In this document: one piece after another, positions 13,001 through 20,970 of the stretch | Layout: every line of letters begins with the position of its first letter | How positions within the stretch are numbered: position 1 is the stretch's first letter | Origin: Balanoglossus misakiensis | Taxonomy: Eukaryota; Hemichordata | DNA: 64,000 nucleotides | Reading direction: 5' to 3' | Assembly (NCBI GenBank): GCA_040954595.2 | Contig: CM082578.2 | Coordinates: 4,278,001-4,342,000, forward strand | The notes under the pieces: model-generated | What the model saw: the letters and a program-made list of their open reading frames with translations, nothing else | What the model was told of the DNA's origin: nothing | The model's database searches: none | Position numbers and translations under genes: made by a program

Positions 13001-15505
13001 AATTAAAATTCGTGTTCATGGAAATTGTAAAAATGTGTGGACCACATTTTTATTGTGTGTGTGCATGCATTAGCTCGAGAACACACTCTAAACATCTCGA
13101 GTGACACCTACGAGACAGCAGTGAGGCAGAATTCGAAAGTTTAAACGAGACTTACTGGTAAGTTGAAGTTTGACTAGAATTCTGCTGAGCTGTTGTCGCA
13201 GCTAAGGTGTCACTCACCCACCCAAATCTATGTGTCTGTACGCATCTTGTACTATTCATGATGAGTTTCACCCTCCCAAATTATTGAGGAATGGTGTATT
13301 CTCTCGCCGATAAAAACTGAATGCTGGGTAGTATCGCGCAATCTCGAGTGACACCTTAGTATAATAAGTTGAGTGGACACAACTACACAGCTATTTTTTA
13401 TCTTACCTGAGTTTGAATCAGGAAATGATAAATAACAAATATTCATTTTCTGGAAGACAAAGAAGAGTGCATGAGAAACCTTGATTAAATCAGAATGCAT
13501 GTATGTGTCGGTGACAATTTCATTGAATAAATACACCCAATATATCATTAGAATGTGTCTGACGGTATCATAAAAAAACTTACTTCTTTTTCAGAGAGTT
13601 TCACATGAGTTGGATACACAACCTAAAACAGAAAGATGAGAACAAGAATTATAAAAACAGTTGGAAAGGCCAGGGATTCGGATTAACGTGTCTTTGTATA
13701 GTTGTATATTTGGGAGTGGTCGTCGTGCATAACGACTGCGTAATTGATCTCATGTAAATAGCAAATAATTGAACACTTTACACCTCTGCACGTCTCTGAA
13801 AGATTAACAGCTGTTTGAATGGCGTGGTTATTGTTTCCCAGGGATGCTTCTGAAAAGCACTGAAACAAGATTTCTCCCAAAATCATCGTTGTTTCAAAAG
13901 CTCGTGTACTTTTTCGTCGATAACTTTATGTTGTGTGTGTTTATAAAGCCAACTACTGTCGTTGTGTGGTGTAATTCTTTATGCTTGGACCTGTTTGGGC
14001 CGATTTTCATAGAGCCAAGATCGTTGGTGTTGTCTGTCGTCAGTCAAATGGCATTAAGATACGCCACTGATTGGGGGGGGGGGGGGGGGGGGGGGCTTTT
14101 ATACCCTGCACCAGGGTTTAAAGACCTCCATTATCATATGTTAATGGGCAGGGTAATTCAAACCCTCCACCAGTTACAATTTTCACAAACAGGGCCATTT
14201 TATTCACATAAAATTAGACAGCTGTTTTCCACAACTTGGACTATTTTAAGACAAACCTGTGGATTCATGTGAAGATAGGTGTAATTGACTATTATGGAAC
14301 ATGATTTTGGTAACTTCTATGGTGTAGCTTCTTTGAAATCACAACATTTCTGATGATTGTGAATAACCACACAGCAATGACATCCTATCGATTATTTTTA
14401 AAATGTTTTTAGACTGCTATGCACAGAATCAGATTTTACAACAAATTTACATTTCAAACTCGGCGAAACTTCAGTGGATTTATCATGTTTTATTATGGAA
14501 GCAGAACACTGGGGAAAATTTGGGCGTCGGAGATGTGATTTTTGGGGGGGTGCAATCGTTTTCAAATTTTATCGGAGGTATGAGTTAAACCTCGTAACTG
14601 AGCCGACGACAGAAAGTCGATTGGTAAATTTCACATAAGGCCTTGTAGCAGTAGGCTGCGAACACACCACTCAACCTACATGTAGCAGCACCTGCTACAA
14701 TCATTGCAGCTAGGTGGCAACCTAGCTGCAATAATTGTAGCCCTGGTGGGTTGGTTAATCGCTGACGGGAGGCGTGATCGCTGTCGGCCCTCAGTCAGCG
14801 ATTAACCAACCAATCAGGGCTACAATTATTGCAGCTAGGTGGCAACCCTGAACTTGTTGAATGATTTACCAGGGGCAAAAATATTTCCTCATCACCGATA
14901 ATGGACTAATTAATCATTATCAATCTTCCAGGATCCTCCTCCCCCAGGATATCAAAGGATCCACTCCTAAGTGATGTTCTAACCCGTACATTGTTCCCCG
15001 AGTATGCAAAACGATAAGTCAAAACGTTCAAGTAGCTCAGTAGCTCCATATGGGGAGTTTATCACCAAGAGTCAAGACGATGACTGTGTTCCCATATGTC
15101 TGCTGCCCCCCCCCCCCCCCCCCCTGGGAGGTTTCTCCCGATCAAGCTGCAACCGAATGTTTCAGATTTTGAACATTATGCGCACAATGACCGACTTGTT
15201 TATAACAAAGTCGTCGAAATAACACTGCTGCTATCATCAAGCGACCACAGTCAGTGTGATTCCGACGCCTTCGGACTTGGTACAAACAATCCGTTCATTT
15301 TTTTCAACTTTCAAACACGATCGACCCAGTAACGCGATTACATTACCTCCATGGCTTGACCTAGCTCAAGATCAAAGGTCACAACACAGACACAGTGCAA
15401 CCAATTTGTAAACCTGTCCCATGGCAAAACTGTTGGCGAAATGTCATCATTTTCAAGCGATCTTGACGAAAGAGGTGGGTTCTCTTGATCTACTGCCGAC
15501 GCCAT
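964..15505 (-). CDS. DENND6: DENND6 (FAM116) DENN-domain Rab GEF, 12 exons, 3'-partial
   Basis: Twelve exons join in phase: 15505-15347, 13622-13584, 13449-13407, 11074-10953, 10734-10654, 9359-9254, 8711-8569, 7888-7769, 7240-7083, 3122-3028, 1358-1299, 1028-964, giving 397 codons of a family about 600 residues long. The product starts [10 protein letters not shown]; residues 38-54 hold the [18 protein letters not shown] block, then [61 protein letters not shown] and [20 protein letters not shown], all hallmark DENND6 segments. Members of this family are DENN-module guanine exchange factors; human DENND6A acts on Rab14 in endocytic recycling. The start is the first Met after upstream stops in a CpG-bearing region. 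The remaining C-terminal exons lie left of position 1. Introns carry numerous mobile elements; two donors are the weaker GTGGGC form. Identification is firm; exact loop residues after GDTQF are divergent from the vertebrate proteins. Confidence 0.93.
1299..1358 (-). CDS. DENND6: DENND6 exon 11
   Basis: This 60-nt exon, class 1-1, encodes [20 protein letters not shown]. It corresponds to the lysine-rich K-V-VKK--NLKTLDSKPG linker of vertebrate DENND6. The acceptor is TTGTAG and the donor GTGGGC. Phase agrees with both neighbours. Confidence 0.78.
2596..2921. mobile_element. TTAA-flanked MITE, family A copy 1
   Basis: The element is bounded by TTAA at both ends with inverted termini beginning (A/T)GGGACAAAGTCTC. 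Internally it forms a long imperfect palindrome centred near 2785, with ACATGTGGATATA on both arms. It is non-coding. Copies occur at 3562, 12414 and 24804. TTAA duplication is typical of piggyBac-mobilised elements; assignment to that superfamily is inference. Confidence 0.8.
3028..3122 (-). CDS. DENND6: DENND6 exon 10
   Basis: This 95-nt exon encodes [20 protein letters not shown] and [12 protein letters not shown] plus one base, from a TTTACAG acceptor to a GTAAG donor. The intron separating it from exon 9 is 3.96 kb and is mostly repeats. Confidence 0.94.
3562..3918. mobile_element. TTAA-flanked MITE, family A copy 2
   Basis: This full-length copy has both termini (AGGGACAAAGTC type) and TTAA on each side. 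The two arms carry TTGATTCACTAT/CCACACACA motifs in inverted order, so the whole element can fold on itself. Confidence 0.82.
4306..4422. mobile_element. Short foldback element
   Basis: Inverted ends AACACCTATTGCCTGGCC and GGCCAGGCCATAGGTGTT lie about 80 bp apart with no coding capacity between them. Classified by structure only. Confidence 0.5.
4530..4920. repeat. Nested inverted repeats
   Basis: A perfect 14-bp-arm hairpin (GGGGACCAAGCGCC, 4-base loop) lies at about 4566-4598. It is nested beside a 42-bp inverted repeat with arms at 4655-4698 and 4868-4911 sharing CGACGTGGCCTAGGACCTTG and AAATTTGGCAC. Two further TCACGTGAC palindromes sit at about 4547 and 4748. Probably a decayed element. 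Confidence 0.6.
4955..5370. repeat. Degenerate tandem duplication, ~270-bp period
   Basis: The segments starting at 4955 and 5224 share, in order, CGGACTTTGACC, TGAAATAC or CGAAATACG, GACCAGTGATT and TCAGGCT. This points to an old tandem duplication immediately before the ~245-bp repeat. Confidence 0.45.
5470..6443. repeat. Degenerate tandem repeat, about 4 units of ~245 bp
   Basis: Units begin near 5470, 5722, 5959 and 6205. Each carries an ACCTG-GACACCTG-type start, then GTATTTGTTGCACATG or GGATTTGTTGCACATG-like text, then TTTTTGGGTGACCTC-type text and a G-run near the end. No long open frame is conserved between units. It lies in the DENND6 intron between exons 10 and 9. Confidence 0.55.
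6769..6983. mobile_element. TA-flanked MITE, family C copy 1
   Basis: It starts TACTGTAAAACATGTTATTT and ends with the complement (AACATGTTTTACAGTA), and the arms are rich in TTTTCGCG. It is non-coding; a second copy is at 10104. Such TACTGTAAAAC-ended elements are frequent in marine invertebrates. Confidence 0.75.
7083..7240 (-). CDS. DENND6: DENND6 exon 9
   Basis: This 158-nt exon encodes [20 protein letters not shown] followed by SMISPLKY and [20 protein letters not shown]; it ends two bases into a Pro codon. This is the most conserved segment of the DENN module. Confidence 0.95.
7438..7461. repeat. (TG)n microsatellite
   Basis: About twelve uninterrupted TG units in the intron between DENND6 exons 9 and 8. 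Confidence 0.9.
7769..7888 (-). CDS. DENND6: DENND6 exon 8
   Basis: This 120-nt exon, phase 0-0, encodes [20 protein letters not shown] and then [20 protein letters not shown]. The donor reads GAG|GTGGGC, weaker than consensus but frame-preserving. Confidence 0.9.
8569..8711 (-). CDS. DENND6: DENND6 exon 7
   Basis: This 143-nt exon encodes [20 protein letters not shown] and then [11 protein letters not shown] plus a low-conservation tail ending KKALL at a GTGAGT donor. The [17 protein letters not shown] block is diagnostic. Confidence 0.93.
8767..8999. mobile_element. MITE family B copy 1
   Basis: The left end is TTAAAGGTGTACGGTCACC and the right end is the degraded complement near 8979-8999. 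The core includes CAGTTACCA-CATGGCAAATTGAG. Other copies are at 20107, 24310 and 59492. Confidence 0.65.
9254..9359 (-). CDS. DENND6: DENND6 exon 6
   Basis: This 106-nt exon encodes [14 protein letters not shown], then [16 protein letters not shown] and one base of the next codon. It matches the family's LV-ISKLPYI-FF and APEYFE segments. Confidence 0.92.
10104..10312. mobile_element. TA-flanked MITE, family C copy 2
   Basis: It starts TACTGTAAAACGAATTATTT and ends GGTTATTTTCGCGACAGG-type sequence in inverted orientation, closing CGTTTTACAGTA. It lies in the DENND6 intron between exons 6 and 5. Confidence 0.75.
10654..10734 (-). CDS. DENND6: DENND6 exon 5
   Basis: This 81-nt exon, phase 0-0, encodes [20 protein letters not shown] followed by RRGYFQK. 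It is a signature block of the DENN core. Confidence 0.94.
10953..11074 (-). CDS. DENND6: DENND6 exon 4
   Basis: This 122-nt exon completes Gly81 and encodes [13 protein letters not shown] followed by a divergent loop ending GPLPLQ. It has a TTTTGCAG acceptor and GTAAGA donor. The loop differs from the vertebrate proteins in both length and sequence. Confidence 0.88.
11402..12980 (+). pseudogene. RNase H tail and tyrosine recombinase of a DIRS element, broken
   Basis: Frame 1 (11402-11632) reads [17 protein letters not shown] and then [19 protein letters not shown], the C-terminal RNase H signature of DIRS elements. After a stop, 11641-12258 continues in a second frame through [11 protein letters not shown] into the recombinase N-terminal domain ([22 protein letters not shown]). 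A one-base shift near 12248 leads to [20 protein letters not shown] and RAQTIHL, carrying the first catalytic arginine. A MITE interrupts at 12414-12642. [10 protein letters not shown] resumes, then HSVR (the H-x-x-R pair), a stop, and a further frame with the FYKKP tyrosine region near 12940. At least four disruptions make it inactive. Confidence 0.85.
12414..12642. mobile_element. MITE family A copy 3, half element inside a recombinase remnant
   Basis: The left terminus TTAAAGGGACAAAATCTC is present. The copy stops within its second inner arm (CTCATATCCTACACA), and the right terminus is missing. TTAA lies at both borders (12414-12417 and 12639-12642). It splits the tyrosine-recombinase reading frame of the DIRS remnant, so it arrived after that element. 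Confidence 0.72.
13407..13449 (-). CDS. DENND6: DENND6 exon 3
   Basis: This 43-nt exon encodes [14 protein letters not shown] plus the first base of a Gly codon and ends in [18 protein letters not shown] is essentially invariant in the family. Confidence 0.93.
13584..13622 (-). CDS. DENND6: DENND6 exon 2
   Basis: This 39-nt exon, phase 0-0, encodes [13 protein letters not shown] between a TTTTAG acceptor and a GTAAG donor. It corresponds to the conserved YP-H-KLT-KEK stretch of the family. Confidence 0.88.
14073..14095. repeat. Poly-G run (23 bp)
   Basis: An uninterrupted run of 23 G in DENND6 intron 1; similar G or C runs recur at 15106, 20541, 25682, 57355, 60233 and 63884. Exact lengths may be affected by assembly error. 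Confidence 0.9.
14719..14838. mobile_element. Foldback element, ~47-bp arms
   Basis: The left arm (about 14720-14766) runs CCTAGCTGCAATAATTGTAG and on through GGTTGGTTAATCGCTGAC. Its complement occupies about 14792-14838, leaving a loop of about 26 bp. It has no coding capacity. Confidence 0.75.
15106..15124. repeat. Poly-C run (19 bp)
   Basis: An uninterrupted run of C near the 3' side of the DENND6 exon 1 donor, within intron 1. Confidence 0.9.
15347..15505 (-). CDS. DENND6: DENND6 exon 1 (start codon)
   Basis: The ATG is at 15505-15503 and 53 codons follow, ending QAME before a GTAATG donor; phase 0. It encodes a short variable N-terminus and then the [19 protein letters not shown] core that opens the DENN module. 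Confidence 0.92.
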
Positions 15506-15780
15506 CTTTTATTTTTAATCGGCGGAAACAGGAAATAAGTACGCCCTCTACTGTAGTACTACATTTACTGCAAATCCGACGGCGAGTTCTTCACGATCTA
15601 CTTAGCCGCGAAAACGGACCCAACGAACTCGAACGGGACCAAAATGCTTTCAAGTGGGTGCCTCTAATACTTAAACGGAACCATTTGTTTCAAGTTTCAT
15701 TCCCTTGACTTATAATTATAGACTTAAAGTATTATATATTGAACTCGGATATGCTAGAGCGCCGCCGCGGTTGGTAACCT
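15506..15780 (-). promoter_or_regulatory. Presumptive DENND6 promoter / 5' UTR
   Basis: This sequence lies directly upstream of the DENND6 start codon. It contains a GC-rich core (GCGCCGCCGCGG near 15759) and no evident TATA box at a fixed distance. It is assigned by position only; no transcription start can be read from sequence. Confidence 0.3.
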
Positions 15781-18700
15781 TAGCTTCGTTTGTTTTTGTT
15801 TTTTGTTTTTCACACTCGGATCGGATTTCCATAGGTTTCGGTTAACAGTCTATGTTCTCAGGTAAAGAATACCTGACACATCATTTAATAATACTATTTT
15901 GGCATCTTCTGTGAACATTCCAGGAAATGACAATAATGTAACACTGTTTTCTCATAATTCTACATGTAAGGCTGTGGAATGCGATAACCATGCATTGTAT
16001 AGTTTATTTCGAAAGGCCAGATACTATGCTATGACAATGTAGGGCAACGATTTTCCACTAATTTACGAACTTTCTGGAAATGCTCCATGACAGAACGTTT
16101 AGTTGTGACCAGTGTTGTTTGTAGCTGGTGCAGCTTACAATGTCACAACCCTCGATAACCTGAACAACTAATCCATTGCATGAAATAGGTGGATGTGTCA
16201 AGCGATGCCGATGCATACATTTTCAGTTTTGAAACAGGCAGTTTGACAGGCGTGCTTTGTCTAGCGACTTCCAGAATGATGGTAGAGTATGGCTTCCATC
16301 AGGGCTCGATCGTCATGTTCCGTGGCATAGACTAATTTACCGGACACAGAGCAATGAAACGCCCGCAAATGTACAATTACTAATTACATGTTATGGTAGG
16401 AGTGAGAAAATAAGATTAAAATGGGGTTTCAGAAGTGTATACTTAACGGTCTTTAGTGTCGTTTGGAGAAGTTATCAGTGGCAGGGATTAACAGTCCCTT
16501 GTTTGCTGAATAAACAAACAAACCTCATTATTGTACTCTGTCTGTAATGGTGTCGTTTTTTCCACGATTTTCCACTAATTTATGAACTTGCAAAACGTTC
16601 TAGATGAAAATGACTTGGTCTAAAGTCTCTAGTATTATGCTACTTCATTAAAACATAATAAAGCAGTGAGTAAGTACTATTTATGATCGTTTTTTTCCAA
16701 CTGAAAGTGCCGTTCACACAAATTGTCGATTTTCTCTGTTCAGTTTTGGCCTCTGGAGTGCAACTTCAAAAGAGTGTAACTTAGCAATGCGTGCACAGAT
16801 TGTTCCGATTTTTGGCCTGAGGAAGGGAACAATACCTGTCTCCAAACCCCATGAGCGGATTTCCAATAAAGTTGATACACGGTTATTTTGATAGAACAAA
16901 AGAAATCACCACACAAGTGAACAAATGTCGATAATTTATGCAAAAATCGACAGTTGACACTTTAAAGGCTCATTGTTCGAAAACAAAAGTGAATATCAAA
17001 ATTCCATGACCCGGTATTTTTACCACTATACCCAGCTGTCGATTGCCGGTAACAGATCACCTTGAGGCATTGTCTTTTTTTATTGCCACTCCTTTGAGTA
17101 AAAAAACTTAAAATCATGCATTTTTTAGCAAAACGAGAAAGAGAACAGAAATTTTGGAAAATAAATCAGATTTTCATAAACTTCAAGTATAGAGCTAACA
17201 GAAAATATATAATGTGTTGGTGGGAAACATGAAATACAAGGAGAAATAATCGATTAAAAACAAGTATCATAAAAGGTGCATCTCAACCTTAAATCGAAGG
17301 CAAACGTTGTTACGCTACACATTGACGTTTAAACTGTGTGTTCACTGATAATAGAAGCGCAGAAAAATAAAATGTCTAGATATATAGCCCCTAAAATTGG
17401 TTTAAAGTGCTTGGTGAGTATTTGAAAACAACCATCATTGAAACAAACATGACACACACTGGACGTTTGAAGAGATGTCTTTCTACATCGTCGGCGCAGC
17501 GCCCCCTGGACCCCCTAGCCACTAAACGTTTGTCTAGTTTTGATATCCGACTTTGAAGTGAACTTTCGCGTCCCGCTGTTAAATTAATCAATCAATATGA
17601 CAGCAGAATATTCAAATAGGCAAAGCTGAGAATAGATTCAAAGCTGTAACACTAGCCCGGGGCTTCGGCAATCCAAATGGCAAAGCGCCGTAACCTAATT
17701 TATCATACGTAAATGCAAGTAGTTATGTCGTCATAATATTTTACTGCAAATAACAGGATCGAAATATTTAGTCAAAGATGTGAGTCATTTAAATCTCATA
17801 GAAAGGGGAAATGGCTAAATCTATGTCAAAACACGGCAAATCTTAATGCAAAAAAATAGTAATTCACAGTGATGAAGGAAGGGGGCGTATATAATTAGGA
17901 GTAATATATGAATAGGGGCTAAGGGGGAGATATAAAGTCAAGAATAGAACGCTCAAAATATTAACTGAGACCATGAGAAGATGAATACACCTGTGCACCT
18001 GTCGCATGCAAAATCGTTGACATCTAATTCAGGCATGTACATAAATTGGGTTGGAATAGCGGCATTATAAATAACCGTATGTTTCACAGAGCCCATCTGT
18101 TATAAATAACTTCTCAAATGGAACTATTCAAATCAGTTTGAAAATAGCGACAAGATTTGCAAACTGATTGATTGACGTTAAATACAGCGATGAGGTTACC
18201 GTTTTGTGGGAGTGAATTTAACGTACCGTAAATAAAACACAGGTGATATTTGCCGTCGTGCTAGCCTCCGATTTCTTTGCGTCAGAATACGAATTACAAA
18301 TTTGCGTAGAGATATTAGAGACATTATTTTTTGTATAAGTGTGGCATCATACCAACCGCCATTATATATCCCCGCGCGTTGGTATCATAGTTATTGTTTT
18401 GAATCCTGGCTACTGTAATCAAATGTCACCCTTCTGGGGTTTGTGATCAATACGCGTGTCATAGTAACGAGGTGACAACGCCCTTCCCTATATTGTGTTC
18501 CATTAACGACTAAACATTCAGTCTGAGATTGATCAAACCCTTTGGTCCCCGGAGTGCTGACCTTAGATTAATAAATGTATTAGTAGGCTGTTGCAAGAAG
18601 CGACTCGTTATGGCGACTGCCATCGTTTGCCTTCCGAATAGTTAATTTCAGACGGAGGACGACAATATACAATACCCGACGTTAAATTGTACAGCCTCAT

Positions 18701-20106
18701 TAATAGCTTTATTTCCATCCCACAAACGTTAACGAATTATCTATCTGAACGCGACGCTTGGCTCGACAATTCTTGTGTTGGTTTTTAATACAGTGTTCAG
18801 GCGTGGTTAGGATTTATATATTAGTCTCAAAATGTAAACAGTTTTATCTAATTTTCATCCCCCGTCTTTACATTTGTAAATTACTTTGGGATATTTGTCG
18901 TTATTTTGTGTCATCCAGTGCTGAAAAGCAGTAGGATTCCATGTTGTGCATTATAGACTCGAAGGCTTGGACTATCAGAAACGGGATAGGGATTTAGCAG
19001 GCGCCATTGATATTACAGCGACAAGACGCGGACGCACAAGATGGGCGCCGTGAAAACTTCTGAATAAATCATCAAAGGCTCTTCTTCCTGCATGCATGAC
19101 TCCTGAAAACCGGGCTAATCCGCAACATGTTTACCTGATCAATTATGCACACAAAGCACGATCAGCTGGACTGTAGGCAGCAGTGAACAGGTGGACGTAT
19201 AAGCTGGCAAATTCAGTGAAATACGAGAGCGTGATGCATTCGGTGTCGCTGGATCTTGTCAATCTTTGAAAGGAGGTGAGGAACTCGTTCTCGGAATCCT
19301 CTGATCCCCCAGGCAGTGTTCATCAATGATTAAACGTCAGTTAGCCAAATGCATCCGCCTTGAATTAATAATACCAAATCTTTACTTCTCTCCTGTCGCA
19401 CGAACGCGTATAGTCTATTTCGACATTTAACAGTAATATTTCTAGAGTGTCTTGAACAAATTCGTTTTATTCCACGTCTTCTGTGAAGTACTTGGCATTC
19501 ATTGCTGTTGCTGTGGAAGTGTGCGCACTTCGCTATTTAATGTTTTGATACCAAAGAAATATAATTTAGCGAAATATGTGCGACGTATTTAAAATTTTAT
19601 GCCAAGCAGTTAATATTTCACCCGGAAACAGATGTCCATATTCCATCGTTTGAACAAAATAAATCTCTCTGCATGTCATCTATCATTCATTCAACTCCAC
19701 GACTCAGAGTAAATCGGTTGGAACTCAATATCTTATTTAAGAATGACAATATTGTGTCATTACGCCGCGACCACTATTTACAGAACATTATCGGAAACGA
19801 GACACTTTAAATAATTAAGATCTTTTAAATTCATCAGTACATGTATGATTACTGTATATGTTTAAATTTTTATTTTTTTCTCCATTTGTTTTCTACTGCA
19901 AACCCAAACGTGATTACCTGTAGGCTGAACGAATGAAATGACACGACGAAATATTATAATCAATAATGCATGCGAAGATACACTGTCAAACAGTTACAAG
20001 ACAGACATTTTCTCAATGGTTGCGCGAAAATGGCAGATAGTACAATGAAGCAAAGAAGAAATTACAATTAAACCGTTCCTCGCGGACACTCATCCAATCA
20101 GGAAAA
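15781..20106. other. Intergenic DNA, no gene recognised
   Basis: This stretch is AT-rich with scattered short open frames lacking family features or splice support. The part from about 18540 to 19320 is more GC-balanced and ends at a GGAGGTGAGG donor-like site, so it could be an untranslated first exon of an undetected transcript; nothing in it proves that. Confidence 0.4.
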
Positions 20107-20295
20107 GTGGTATACGGTCAGATATGCAAATATAGCTACAGTTACCATGGCAAATTGAGATCTAGCCAGTCACAGATTTTCAGTGGGTGGCACATGCGAA
20201 AAAAGAGCGCCATCATACGTTCTTTAGAACGCTCAAATACGCCTTTCTGACATATATGAGCGTATGTAAATTGGAGGTGACTGTATACCGTTAAA
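20107..20295. mobile_element. MITE family B copy 2
   Basis: The left end is GGTATACGGTCAGATATGCA and the right end GTGACTGTATACCGTTAAAG. The core contains CACAGATTTTCAGTGGGTGG followed by CACA, shared with the copies at 24310 and 59492. Confidence 0.7.
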
Positions 20296-20748
20296 GGATA
20301 TATTTTTCCAGATAAAAAAAACATGAGTAAAGTGCTCCCTGTGCACTGAGGAAACCTTCAGATGCTTGTTTGTTTCTTATGGAAATTATTCTTAAGAGAC
20401 AGGTTGCACAGAAATACGTCGCCCACAAACCCTTCGAGGGATCTGATAAGGACAATTGTATAATTAGTTCCTCTTTGAATTAGCCTGGTTATTTCTGAAG
20501 TACCTGTGCTCTTTTGTGTGGAACTGAAAGATTGACTTGAAGCCCCCCCCCCCCCGATATGGAGGAATTTCTGAAATCACACTTTATGGATCGCGTTCAG
20601 CTCTACCACACAGAATAGATTCGACGTGTGAACTACTGGCAATTTGTACTGACACATTCAAATATCAGAGGGATAGCGCAATGAAATCATGCAATAGAGA
20701 GAGAGAGACATGTAACGATGCTGTTGCAAATGATTTTTAACGCTAAAT

Positions 20749-20970
20749 TTATTCAGCGGATTCTTTGAGGTGGTAAATTGTTATCACATCTCCAAAAGGA
20801 GCTGTACCTTCAGAAATCTTTCCCAACCGATAAAGTTTCACGTATAGCGTACGGCGATCCTTTTTGAGCATGCGCTGTTGTCTTATCATGTCAGCACATT
20901 CATCCATTCCGTCGCACCGTACGAAACAAAATCTCCATTTGTCGTTATTGTTTTTTAGGATAACAACCAT
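20749..20970 (-). CDS. Hypothetical 73-residue ORF
   Basis: The frame opens with ATG at 20970 and stops at 20751-20749. The product is charged and non-repetitive, with CFVRCDGMDECADMIRQQRM, then KKDRRTLYVKLYRLGKISEG and a hydrophobic GDVITIYHL end. Amino-acid composition is protein-like with even codon use. The stop codon overlaps an AATAAA hexamer. No signal peptide, membrane segment or family was recognised, and no neighbouring exons are evident. It could be a small gene, a terminal exon, a decayed transposon fragment, or chance. Confidence 0.3.
   Translation of the reverse strand: MVVILKNNNDKWRFCFVRCDGMDECADMIRQQRMLKKDRRTLYVKLYRLGKISEGTAPFGDVITIYHLKESAE

Larger units (their letters stand above)
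11402..13216 (+). mobile_element. Decayed DIRS-type tyrosine-recombinase retrotransposon
   Basis: The remnant contains the RNase H tail of the reverse transcriptase polyprotein and a tyrosine recombinase, a combination specific to DIRS/Ngaro-like retroelements. It is followed by an inverted repeat with arms about 13098-13136 and 13174-13216 (GAGTGACACCT and AGAATTC shared) that may belong to the element's 3' complementary structure. It sits antisense in the DENND6 intron between exons 4 and 3. No reverse transcriptase core is visible upstream, so the copy is 5'-truncated. Confidence 0.75.
13623..15346. other. DENND6 intron 1
   Basis: This 1.7-kb intron contains a 23-G run (14073-14095), a foldback element (14719-14838) and a 19-C run (15106-15124). 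No other coding potential was recognised on either strand. Confidence 0.7.
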
